From: Bacteroidaceae bacterium
Lineage (GTDB): Bacteria; Bacteroidota; Bacteroidia; Bacteroidales; Bacteroidaceae
Assembly: GCA_030843315.1 (NCBI GenBank)
Contig: JAUUPT010000024.1
Span: forward strand, 1 to 52,646
Direction of reading: 5' to 3'
Length of the DNA: 52,646 bases
Part shown: in pieces, positions 16,914-24,272 of the stretch
How the letters are laid out: each line of letters begins with the position of its first letter
How positions within the stretch are numbered: the stretch's first letter is position 1
Made by a program: the position numbers and the translations under genes
Notes under the pieces: generated by a model
Databases searched by the model: none
Seen by the model: only the letters and a program-made list of their open reading frames with translations
What the model was told of the DNA's origin: nothing

Positions 16914-17660
16914 ATGAGCAAAGTAGTCATTGAACTCCAAAATATCAAACGGAACTTCCAGGTGGGAGACGAAACCGTGCATGCCTTGCGTGGCGTTTCG
17001 TTCACCATCAATGAAGGCGAGTTTGTCACCATCATGGGTACCTCCGGCTCGGGCAAATCGACCCTGCTGAACACCCTCGGCTGCCTCGACACCCCCACCA
17101 GCGGAGAATATCTGCTGGACGGCATCTCTGTGCGCACCATGAGCAAGCCCCAGCGTGCCGTACTAAGAAACCGCAAAATCGGCTTCGTCTTCCAAAGCTA
17201 CAACTTGCTTGCCAAGACCACTGCCGTAGAAAACGTGGAACTGCCACTGATGTACAACTCCTCAGTATCCGCCTCCGAAAGGCGCCGCCGCGCCATCGAA
17301 GCCCTGCAATCCGTAGGGCTGGGCGACCGCCTGGAACATAAATCCAACCAGATGTCCGGCGGACAGATGCAGCGCGTGGCCATCGCCCGCGCACTGGTAA
17401 ACAACCCTGCCGTCATCCTGGCAGACGAAGCCACAGGCAACCTCGACACACGCACATCTTTCGATATATTGGTTCTGTTTCAGAAGTTGCACGCCGAAGG
17501 ACGTACTATCATCTTCGTGACTCATAACCCTGAAATAGCCCAGTACAGCAGCCGCAACATCGTGCTGCGCGACGGACGGGTGAAGGAAGACAGCCCCAAC
17601 CCCCACATCCTGAACGCCGCCGAAGCATTGGCAGCCTTGCCCAAGCAAGAGGATGAATAA
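16914..17660 (+). CDS. ABC transporter ATP-binding protein (MacB/LolD-type)
   Basis: A 248-residue ATPase. Walker A GTSGSGKST at 42-50, the Q-loop in FVFQSYNLL, signature MSGGQMQRVAIARAL, Walker B VILADEATGNLD and the switch histidine in FVTHNPE. The sequence groups with ATPases of MacB/LolD/FtsE-type mechanotransmission exporters. In E. coli the MacB ATPase and membrane domains are fused; here they are two genes 30 nt apart. It should energise the permease encoded next. Confidence 0.94.
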   Translation: MSKVVIELQNIKRNFQVGDETVHALRGVSFTINEGEFVTIMGTSGSGKSTLLNTLGCLDTPTSGEYLLDGISVRTMSKPQRAVLRNRKIGFVFQSYNLLAKTTAVENVELPLMYNSSVSASERRRRAIEALQSVGLGDRLEHKSNQMSGGQMQRVAIARALVNNPAVILADEATGNLDTRTSFDILVLFQKLHAEGRTIIFVTHNPEIAQYSSRNIVLRDGRVKEDSPNPHILNAAEALAALPKQEDE

Positions 17661-17690
17661 ATGAATGATAAACTGTTTAAATCCTAAAAC

Positions 17691-18911
17691 ATGAACGGAA
17701 CAAACCTTTTCAAAATAGCCCTGCGCGCCCTGTCCAACAACAAGCTGCGGGCATTCCTCACCATGCTGGGCATCATCATCGGCGTGGCGTCCGTCATCAC
17801 CATGCTTGCCATCGGACAAGGCTCCAAGAAAAGCATCCAGGCACAAATCTCCGAGATGGGCTCCAACATGATTATGATACATCCGGGAGCAGATATGCGT
17901 GGGGGCGTCCGCCAGGACCCCAGTGCCATGCAGACGCTGAAACTGGCCGACTACGAAGCATTGCGCAACGAAACGAACTTCCTCGCCGCCGTCAGTCCCA
18001 ACGTCTCTTCCAGCGGACAACTTATTGCGGGCAACAACAACTACCCCTCTTCTGTGAGTGGCGTGGGTACCGATTATCTCGAAATCCGCCAGCTCAGTGT
18101 GGAGAACGGTGAGATGTTCACCGAAGCCGATATACAGACGTCCGCCAAAGTATGCGTCATCGGGAAAACCATTCAAGATAATCTCTTTCCCGGAGGCGAA
18201 GACCCCGTAGGGCGCATTATCCGCTTCAACCAAGTTCCCTTCCGGGTGGTGGGTGTACTCAAGTCGAAAGGTTACAACTCCATGGGTATGGACCAGGACG
18301 ATGTGGTGCTTGCCCCGTACAGCACCGTGATGAAGCGACTACTGGCACAGACTTATCTAAGCGGCATCTTCGCCTCCGCCCTCAGTGAGGACATGACGGA
18401 CAATGCCACCGAAGAAGTTACCGAGGTGCTGCGAAGGAATCATAAGCTGAAAGAGAATGATGACGACGACTTCACCATCCGCAGCCAGCAAGAACTCAGT
18501 ACCATGCTCAACTCCACCACCGACCTAATGACTACACTACTTGCCTGCATTGCCGGCATCTCACTCGTAGTGGGTGGCATCGGCATTATGAATATCATGT
18601 ATGTATCGGTAACGGAGCGTACACGCGAAATCGGGCTTCGTATGTCCGTCGGTGCCCGTGGCGTGGACATTCTGAGCCAGTTTCTGATAGAAGCTATCCT
18701 CATCAGCATCACCGGAGGTATTATCGGTGTCGTCATCGGTTGTGGCGCCAGTTGGATAGTGAAGAGTGCGGCCCACTGGCCTATCTTCATCCAGGCTTGG
18801 AGCGTATTCCTATCGTTCGCCGTATGTACGGTGACCGGTGTATTCTTCGGCTGGTATCCTGCCAAGAAGGCGGCAGATCTGGACCCGATAGAGGCAATAC
18901 GATACGAGTGA
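17691..18911 (+). CDS. ABC transporter permease (MacB-type, FtsX fold)
   Basis: A 406-residue permease. The N-terminal helix (about 22-44) follows the coupling segment IALRALSNNKLRAFLTMLGI. A large periplasmic MacB_PCD domain spans roughly 50-280. Three C-terminal helices end with GWYPAKKAADLDPIEAIRYE, the typical FtsX-family finish. With the preceding ATPase, adaptor and TolC-like duct it forms a complete tripartite ABC exporter. Substrates of relatives include macrolides, peptides and siderophores; none can be assigned here. The downstream gap holds palindrome array 2 before a two-component system that may control this operon. Confidence 0.94.
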   Translation: MNGTNLFKIALRALSNNKLRAFLTMLGIIIGVASVITMLAIGQGSKKSIQAQISEMGSNMIMIHPGADMRGGVRQDPSAMQTLKLADYEALRNETNFLAAVSPNVSSSGQLIAGNNNYPSSVSGVGTDYLEIRQLSVENGEMFTEADIQTSAKVCVIGKTIQDNLFPGGEDPVGRIIRFNQVPFRVVGVLKSKGYNSMGMDQDDVVLAPYSTVMKRLLAQTYLSGIFASALSEDMTDNATEEVTEVLRRNHKLKENDDDDFTIRSQQELSTMLNSTTDLMTTLLACIAGISLVVGGIGIMNIMYVSVTERTREIGLRMSVGARGVDILSQFLIEAILISITGGIIGVVIGCGASWIVKSAAHWPIFIQAWSVFLSFAVCTVTGVFFGWYPAKKAADLDPIEAIRYE

Positions 18912-18982
18912 TTGGGGATTAGTGCGCTATATCAACGTGAGTTTGAGATAAGATGGTTACTTCTGTTTTCAGTGACATACAC

Positions 18983-19107
18983 TGCAGTACCGCTGCATTG
19001 AATTTGCAGTATTACTGCATCACACTTGCAGCATCGCTGCAATATTGTTGCAGTAGTACTGCAACTGTGATGCAGTGGCACTGCAATAACGATGCAGTGA
19101 CATTGCA
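18983..19107. repeat. Array 2 of 22-bp palindromic repeats (6 units)
   Basis: Six 15-bp palindromes of form TGCAG-N5-CTGCA start at 18983, 19005, 19027, 19049, 19071 and 19093, an exact 22-bp period with 7-nt unconserved spacers. The sixth ends TTGCA. Unit 4 extends to a 9-bp-arm palindrome (GTTGCAGTA-G-TACTGCAAC). Unit halves vary (TGCAGTA, TGCAGCA, TGCAGCG, TGCAGTG) and are mixed between units. The array lies in the 314-nt gap between the permease and kinase genes; nothing else is recognised there apart from a -7-like element at 19211. No credible protein is encoded in the gap. Confidence 0.9.
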
Positions 19108-19181
19108 GTACTTGCTTTGTTTCACTAACGGGTATCCTTTATATCGAATTCACGTTAGATTGTTACAAGAAAACATCAACA

Positions 19182-19204
19182 AATCACTAATCACCAATCA
19201 CTAA
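19182..19204. repeat. Short dispersed motif, AATCACTAATCACCAAT type
   Basis: AAATCACTAATCACCAATCA occurs here. A close copy is at 35214-35240 and an inverted relative at 47461-47500, all between genes. Confidence 0.5.
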
Positions 19205-19210
19205 AAACAT

Positions 19211-19218
19211 TATCTTTG
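19211..19218 (+). promoter_or_regulatory. -7-like element directly before the LytS-type kinase
   Basis: TATCTTTG lies only 7 nt before the kinase ATG at 19226. If used it would give a leaderless or near-leaderless mRNA. No -33 TTTG at the proper distance. Confidence 0.4.
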
Positions 19219-19225
19219 CATTATT

Positions 19226-20296
19226 ATGAAACAACTCCCCACCTCCCGCCCCCGCATCATTGAAGTCCTGACGCACGTCATCGGCTGGGGAATCGTATTC
19301 GGCTTCCCTTTCCTGATGATGACACGCAGCGGTTTTAACATCACCTGGATGGACTATCTGCGTCATGGCAGTATCATTCCCATCTCCTTCTTCATCGTGT
19401 TCTACGTGAACTATTGCTTTCTCATTCCCCGATATCTGTTCGAGGGGCGCATCAAGCAATATCTGATACTGAACATACTACTGATACTGTGCATTGCCGC
19501 CGGCGCACATCTGTGGCAGGAATATACGTTCCAAACATTTGCGAAAGGTGGCGCAGAGAAAGGGGGACGACACATGGGACCTCCCAAATGGATATTTATC
19601 CTACGTGACATATTTTCTATGGTATTGACCGTCGGACTAAGCGCCGCCATCAAGATGAGTGGCCGCTGGGTACAGATGGATGCCGCCCGTCGCGAAGCCG
19701 AAAAGAACCGCACGGAAGCCGAACTGAAGAATCTGCGTAACCAACTCAATCCGCACTTCCTGCTCAATACACTGAACAACATCTACGCCCTTATCGCATT
19801 CAATACCGACAAAGCGCAAGCTGCCGTGCAGGAATTGAGCCGCCTCCTCCGCCACGTGCTCTATGATAATCAGCAGGACTTCGTCACCCTCGACAAAGAG
19901 ATGGACTTCATCCGCAATTACATTGAGTTGATGCGCATCCGTCTGTCCGCCAACGTCACCGTGGAAACGCAAATCGACATCCGCCCGGACAGCCGTACGG
20001 AAATTGCTCCGCTCATCTTTATCTCTCTTATAGAGAATGCCTTCAAACATGGCATATCTCCCACCGAACCCAGCTTCATCCGCATCCACTTCAGCGAAAG
20101 TCCCGGAGAAGTGCACTGCGAAATAACCAACAGCTACCACCCCAAGAACGAAACCGACAAAAGCGGAAGCGGCATCGGGTTGGAACAGGTGCAGAAACGA
20201 CTGGAGTTGACCTACCCTGGTCGTTACAACTGGCAACAGGGAGTAAGTGAAGACGGAAAAGAATATAAATCGATTTTAGTAATTAGTGTATCATGA
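19226..20296 (+). CDS. Sensor histidine kinase, LytS/YehU type (His_kinase family)
   Basis: A 356-residue inner-membrane kinase with four predicted helices (about 13-30, 49-66, 78-95 and 125-143) and no large periplasmic sensor domain. The phospho-accepting histidine is H177 in NQLNPHFLLNTLNNI. The ATP-binding region has ENAFKHG and a glycine box SGSGIGLEQVQKRL. Such kinases phosphorylate LytTR regulators, and one is encoded next with a 4-nt ATGA overlap. The lack of a sensor domain suggests it senses a membrane-level signal or the neighbouring exporter, as in bacteriocin and antimicrobial-peptide systems; this is inference. Confidence 0.93.
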   Translation: MKQLPTSRPRIIEVLTHVIGWGIVFGFPFLMMTRSGFNITWMDYLRHGSIIPISFFIVFYVNYCFLIPRYLFEGRIKQYLILNILLILCIAAGAHLWQEYTFQTFAKGGAEKGGRHMGPPKWIFILRDIFSMVLTVGLSAAIKMSGRWVQMDAARREAEKNRTEAELKNLRNQLNPHFLLNTLNNIYALIAFNTDKAQAAVQELSRLLRHVLYDNQQDFVTLDKEMDFIRNYIELMRIRLSANVTVETQIDIRPDSRTEIAPLIFISLIENAFKHGISPTEPSFIRIHFSESPGEVHCEITNSYHPKNETDKSGSGIGLEQVQKRLELTYPGRYNWQQGVSEDGKEYKSILVISVS

Positions 20297-20994
20297 ATCT
20301 GAATTGTGCAATCGTAGACGACGAGCCTCTGGCATTAGAACTACTGGAAAGCTATGTCAACAAAACCCCGTTTCTGCAACTGATCGGGAAGTATTCCAGT
20401 GCCGTACAGGCAATGAAGGAATTGCCGGAGAAGCATATCGACCTGCTCTTCCTCGATATTCAGATGCCGGAACTGAACGGACTCGAATTCTCCAAAATGG
20501 TAGATCCCACTACTCGCATTGTCTTCACCACCGCCTTTGGCCAATACGCCATAGACGGCTACAAAGTCAATGCACTGGACTATCTGCTGAAACCCATTTC
20601 TTATGTAGACTTTCTGCAAGCAGCCAACAAAGCCGTACAGTGGTTCGAATTATTGCAACAACCCAAAGAGGATATTCAAAGCATTTTCGTAAAGAGCGAC
20701 TACAAGCTGGTGCAAATAGAATTAAGAAAAATATTATACATAGAGGGATTGAAGGATTACATCAAAATCTACGAGGAAGATTCACCCAAGCCCATCCTGT
20801 CACTGATGAGTATGAAAGCGATGGAAGAACTTCTGCCTACTTCACGCTTCATGCGTGTTCATCGCTCTTACATTGTTCAGAAAGACAAGATACGCATCAT
20901 CGATCGCGGACGCATTGTCTTTGGGAAGAATTATATTCCGATAAGTGATAGTTACAAACAAGCATTTCAAGACTTTTTAGACCAAAGGAGTTGA
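20293..20994 (+). CDS. LytTR family response regulator
   Basis: A 233-residue DNA-binding regulator. The receiver domain has the acidic pair DDE at 9-11, phospho-acceptor D55 in LLFLDIQMPELNG and lysine K100 in YLLKPIS. The C-terminal LytTR domain (about 133-230) includes YIEGLKDYIKIY and RFMRVHRSYIVQ. It is translationally coupled to the kinase. Likely targets are nearby, with the exporter operon at 14222-18911 the first candidate, but no binding site was identified. Confidence 0.94.
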   Translation: MNLNCAIVDDEPLALELLESYVNKTPFLQLIGKYSSAVQAMKELPEKHIDLLFLDIQMPELNGLEFSKMVDPTTRIVFTTAFGQYAIDGYKVNALDYLLKPISYVDFLQAANKAVQWFELLQQPKEDIQSIFVKSDYKLVQIELRKILYIEGLKDYIKIYEEDSPKPILSLMSMKAMEELLPTSRFMRVHRSYIVQKDKIRIIDRGRIVFGKNYIPISDSYKQAFQDFLDQRS

Positions 20995-21051
20995 AATATA
21001 TTTCTAATTTGCCGATAAAAATAAAAGAGCTGTCGATTAATTATACAATTC

Positions 21052-21083
21052 TTTGCATATTAAAAGATGTTTTTTTATCTTTG
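21052..21083 (+). promoter_or_regulatory. Promoter of a candidate small RNA
   Basis: TTTG (21052-21055), 20-nt gap, TATCTTTG (21076-21083): a full match to the Bacteroides promoter with no gene start close behind it. Confidence 0.75.
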
Positions 21084-21089
21084 CACCGA

Positions 21090-21197
21090 ACAGATAGGAG
21101 TTGTGAAACTCCCCCAATAGAATAGTTTAGTTAAGTCTAGTTTAGTTTTTGTGTAAAGCACTTCCTCCGTAAGCGAACGATAGGAAGTGCTTTTTTT
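21090..21197 (+). ncRNA. Candidate small RNA of about 108 nt
   Basis: A strong promoter (21052-21083) is followed after about 70 nt by an intrinsic terminator, with no open reading frame or start codon of note between. The predicted transcript begins near 21090. It contains a 5' hairpin GGAGTT-GTGA-AACTCC (about 21097-21112), an AT-rich unpaired middle with TAGTTTAG repeats and the terminator hairpin. A second -7 element for the DUF6377 gene follows it, so it looks like an independent RNA rather than a leader, although an attenuated leader remains possible. I cannot match it to a named family. The start is predicted, not measured. Confidence 0.6.
21155..21197 (+). terminator. Rho-independent terminator of the candidate small RNA
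   Basis: AAAGCACTTCCT (21155-21166) pairs with AGGAAGTGCTTT (21182-21193) over a 15-nt loop and is followed by a T tract ending at 21197. Confidence 0.85.
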
Positions 21198-21228
21198 ATG
21201 GAGATAACCTTAATTAAAGAAAAAATTC

Positions 21229-21236
21229 TATCTTTG
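21229..21236 (+). promoter_or_regulatory. -7 element for the DUF6377 regulator gene
   Basis: TATCTTTG, 36 nt before the ATG at 21272. No clear -33 element. Confidence 0.5.
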
Positions 21237-21271
21237 TGCATCATCAATAAAGAGACTATGCACAGTTGACC

Positions 21272-22972
21272 ATGAAACATACAAAAAACATATCCCGGAA
21301 AAGCTATATAATGTTATTGCTGCTTTTCGTCTTCACCGCCCTGCTATATGGAAAGAACGATCTCAAATCCATATCAGACTCTCTGGATTATGTAATGAAT
21401 AACAAAGAACGATATATCCGACACAAAGAACTGGAAATAAACAGCCTCCAGAAACTTCTCAATAAAAAGGGAAACTCACTGGAATATGAATATGAGATAA
21501 ATAATAAGCTCTCCGATGAATATAAAAAGTTCCGGTTGGACTCTGCTATACTCTATGCAGAGAAAACAATCGAAATAGCCCAAACCTTGAAAGACTCTCA
21601 TCTGAAATCCATATCAGACATAAACCTTGCCCGCCTGTATTCCTATTCCGGACGCTTTCGCGAATCGGAAGAAATACTGAAGACTTTTAATCCAAAGAAA
21701 CTTCCCCCTCAAATCTTACCGGACTATTATGAGGCATATCTCCGTTTCTTCGAACATTATTCCGCAATAAGCAATCAACCCAGATACTCGGTTCAAACGG
21801 AAAAATACCGCGACTCGTTACTTACCGTATTATCCCCTGCTTCATTTGAATACAAGATTAATTTAGTCCACAAATATGTAGCCTCGAAACAAATAGTAGA
21901 AGCAGAAACAATATTGCATGTACTACTTCAGGAAGAAGGTATGGAAACTCCCAGAACCGCAGTTATTACCTATTATCTTGGAGCCATCAGCAATATGAGA
22001 GGTGAATTGGAACAAGAAAAGAAATATCACATGCTGTCAGCCATAGCCGATGTGAAGAATGCCATTAAGGAAAATGCTTCCTTTCAACGGCTCGCAATTA
22101 TATGCTACGATGCTGGAGAGATAGAAAAAGCGTTCAAGTACTCCCATTTTGCCATTGAAGATGCCATATTCTCCGGAGTACAGTTCAGGACTGCACAACT
22201 TTCGGCACTCTATTCCATTATAAATGTGTCATATCAGGATAAAGAAAGTGCAATAAACAGTAAATTGAAGACATATCTCATTCTTATTAGTTTCCTTTCC
22301 TTGTTCTTGATCCTGTTAGTGATATACATATACCAGCAGATGCACAAAGTATCCGTTATAAAAGAAGAACTCTCACTAACCAACAACAAGTTGAATGAGT
22401 TGAACAATGAACTAAACGATAAAAATGAGATGCTGAAGGATAAGTATGCGCAATTGTCAGAATCGAATATAGTCAAAGAACAATATATAGCGCAGTTCTT
22501 TGATATTTGCTCTACTTATATCGACAAAATGGAGGATTATCGCAGAGTGCTGTACAAACTTGGAATCAACAAGCAATATGAAGAACTGATAAATAAGCTG
22601 AAATCCACCTCTATCGTTGATAATGAACTCGACGAATTGTATTCTCATTTCGACAAGATCTTCCTGAACCTGTATCCTACATTTGTTTCTGATTTTAATG
22701 CCTTGCTTGACGATAATGAAAAGATAATCCTAAAAAGAGACGACCTATTGAACAAAGAACTCAGGATATACGCACTATTCCGTTTGGGCATAACAGACAG
22801 TGCCAAAATAGCCAATTTCCTGCGCTGTTCAATGAGCACAATATATAACTATCGGACGAAGATGAGAAACAAAGCAGCCGAAAACCGGGATGAATTTGAG
22901 GAACTGATCATGAAAATAGGTCAGAACGACTCTCCAAACCATCTACAAAAAAAGGAAGGAGCACAAGCATAA
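21272..22972 (+). CDS. DUF6377-type membrane-anchored transcriptional regulator
   Basis: A protein of about 566 residues. An N-terminal hydrophobic segment (about 14-28) exports the first half, which is helical and TPR-like (about 35-325). A membrane helix lies at about 334-354 (LILISFLSLFLILLVIYIY), then a coiled coil (about 360-410), and a C-terminal HTH-like region with ITDSAKIANFLRCSMSTIYNYRTKMRNKA. It could sense a periplasmic signal and act on DNA near the membrane. ATG 21272 is preferred over the in-frame TTG two codons earlier. It stands directly upstream of five sugar-processing genes in the same direction, like BT2160 in B. thetaiotaomicron (recalled), so it probably controls them. 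Confidence 0.85.
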   Translation: MKHTKNISRKSYIMLLLLFVFTALLYGKNDLKSISDSLDYVMNNKERYIRHKELEINSLQKLLNKKGNSLEYEYEINNKLSDEYKKFRLDSAILYAEKTIEIAQTLKDSHLKSISDINLARLYSYSGRFRESEEILKTFNPKKLPPQILPDYYEAYLRFFEHYSAISNQPRYSVQTEKYRDSLLTVLSPASFEYKINLVHKYVASKQIVEAETILHVLLQEEGMETPRTAVITYYLGAISNMRGELEQEKKYHMLSAIADVKNAIKENASFQRLAIICYDAGEIEKAFKYSHFAIEDAIFSGVQFRTAQLSALYSIINVSYQDKESAINSKLKTYLILISFLSLFLILLVIYIYQQMHKVSVIKEELSLTNNKLNELNNELNDKNEMLKDKYAQLSESNIVKEQYIAQFFDICSTYIDKMEDYRRVLYKLGINKQYEELINKLKSTSIVDNELDELYSHFDKIFLNLYPTFVSDFNALLDDNEKIILKRDDLLNKELRIYALFRLGITDSAKIANFLRCSMSTIYNYRTKMRNKAAENRDEFEELIMKIGQNDSPNHLQKKEGAQA

Positions 22973-23029
22973 ACATCTGATTATCAAAGATAATACTATT
23001 TTCATTTTCTACATAATTAGGTTTAAGCT

Positions 23030-23059
23030 TTTGAAAGGTCCTATTTAATCCTAACTTTG
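23030..23059 (+). promoter_or_regulatory. Promoter of the oxidoreductase-DUF1080 operon
   Basis: TTTG (23030-23033), 18-nt gap, TAACTTTG (23052-23059). It leaves a leader of about 105 nt before the ATG at 23172, in which no recognised riboswitch is seen. Confidence 0.65.
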
Positions 23060-23171
23060 TAAAGAGGAAGAACGGTTTAATTCTTATATCTAATAAACAA
23101 TCTTCGAAACAGTAAGATTCCTCACTTCCTTTTCTATAGATAATAACCTTTTTAATAATAATACAGATGAC

Positions 23172-24257
23172 ATGCACACTATAATTAAAGTTGGACTAAT
23201 AGGCTTCGGCCGAATGGGAAGATTTTATCTTGAAGAAATGCAAAAGAGCGGAAGATGGGAGATAGCATACATATGCGATACAGATCCCAGAAGCCGTGAG
23301 CTTGCAAAGAAATTGTCACCGTGTTCGAAGGTGGTGGAAAACGAGCAAGAGATACTGGATGACGAAACAGTACAGGTAGTCGGCCTCTTTGCACTTGCAG
23401 ATTCAAGAAAAGAACAAATTGAAAGAGCTTTCCGAAGTGGAAAGCATATAATAAGCGAAAAGCCAATTGCAGATACTATCGAAAGAGAATGGGAAGCTGT
23501 AAAAGCTGCCGAAAACACTCCTTTTTTTTCTACTACCAACCTCTACCTTCGCAATTCCTGGTACCATAATTTCATTAAAGACTGCATCGACGATGGTGAA
23601 ATTGGAGAATTGGCTATCATACGCGTATGCCATCTCACCCCCGGACTCGCTCCAGGAGAAGGGCACGAGTATGAAGGTCCATCATTCCACGATTGCGGCA
23701 TGCACTATGTGGATATTGCCAGATGGTATGCCGGATGCGATTATAAAACGTGGAATGCGCAAGCCGTAAGGATGTGGAGTTATAAAGACCCGTGGTACTT
23801 GCAATGCCACGGAACCTTTGAAAGTGGTGTGGTTTTCGACATCACCCAAGGACATGTGTATGGACAACTTTCACTGGTGCAAACTCATAATTCGTACATA
23901 GATATAATAGGTACGAAAGGAATTGTCCGCATGAGCCATGACTTCAAGACCGCCGTAGTAGAATTGCACGGAGTTTCCCAAACGATTCGTGAAGAAAGGC
24001 CCTTCGGTGGAAAGAATATAGATGTATTGTGCAATTTGTTTGCCAATTCGGTAGAATCCGGCATAAGAGATCCGCACTTGCCTACATTCCGCGATTCTGC
24101 CATAGCCTCAGAATATGCCTGGAAGTTTCTGGATAATGCCCGGAGCAACGACCTTCCGGCTATCGGCGACACGCAGACGCTCGAAAAGATATTGCAAAGA
24201 AGAAGAACCATGAAGAACGGATATGGACTATTGCGTTCTAAATATATTATTGTTTAA
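23172..24257 (+). CDS. Gfo/Idh/MocA family oxidoreductase (cytoplasmic)
   Basis: A 361-residue NAD(P)-dependent sugar dehydrogenase. The nucleotide-binding motif GLIGFGRMG is at residues 8-16 and the catalytic lysine is in SEKPIAD (about 97). A substrate-domain stretch with HDCGMHYVDIARWYAG carries the expected Asp and His. There is no signal peptide, so it acts in the cytoplasm. It is the first enzyme gene of an operon with a second, exported oxidoreductase, two DUF1080 proteins and a sugar isomerase. By analogy with the BT2159 position it may re-reduce a 3-keto sugar. The reaction is inferred from the cluster. Confidence 0.88.
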   Translation: MHTIIKVGLIGFGRMGRFYLEEMQKSGRWEIAYICDTDPRSRELAKKLSPCSKVVENEQEILDDETVQVVGLFALADSRKEQIERAFRSGKHIISEKPIADTIEREWEAVKAAENTPFFSTTNLYLRNSWYHNFIKDCIDDGEIGELAIIRVCHLTPGLAPGEGHEYEGPSFHDCGMHYVDIARWYAGCDYKTWNAQAVRMWSYKDPWYLQCHGTFESGVVFDITQGHVYGQLSLVQTHNSYIDIIGTKGIVRMSHDFKTAVVELHGVSQTIREERPFGGKNIDVLCNLFANSVESGIRDPHLPTFRDSAIASEYAWKFLDNARSNDLPAIGDTQTLEKILQRRRTMKNGYGLLRSKYIIV

Positions 24258-24272
24258 AAATCAATTAAAGTT

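Noticed and set aside
18953..19204. 83-residue reading frame across array 2
   Set aside because: Its composition simply reflects the TGCAG repeats, and it has no credible start region or domain.
23060..23171. Riboswitch in the leader of the keto-glycoside operon
   Set aside because: The leader of about 105 nt has no conserved aptamer motif or terminator/antiterminator pair that I can recognise.
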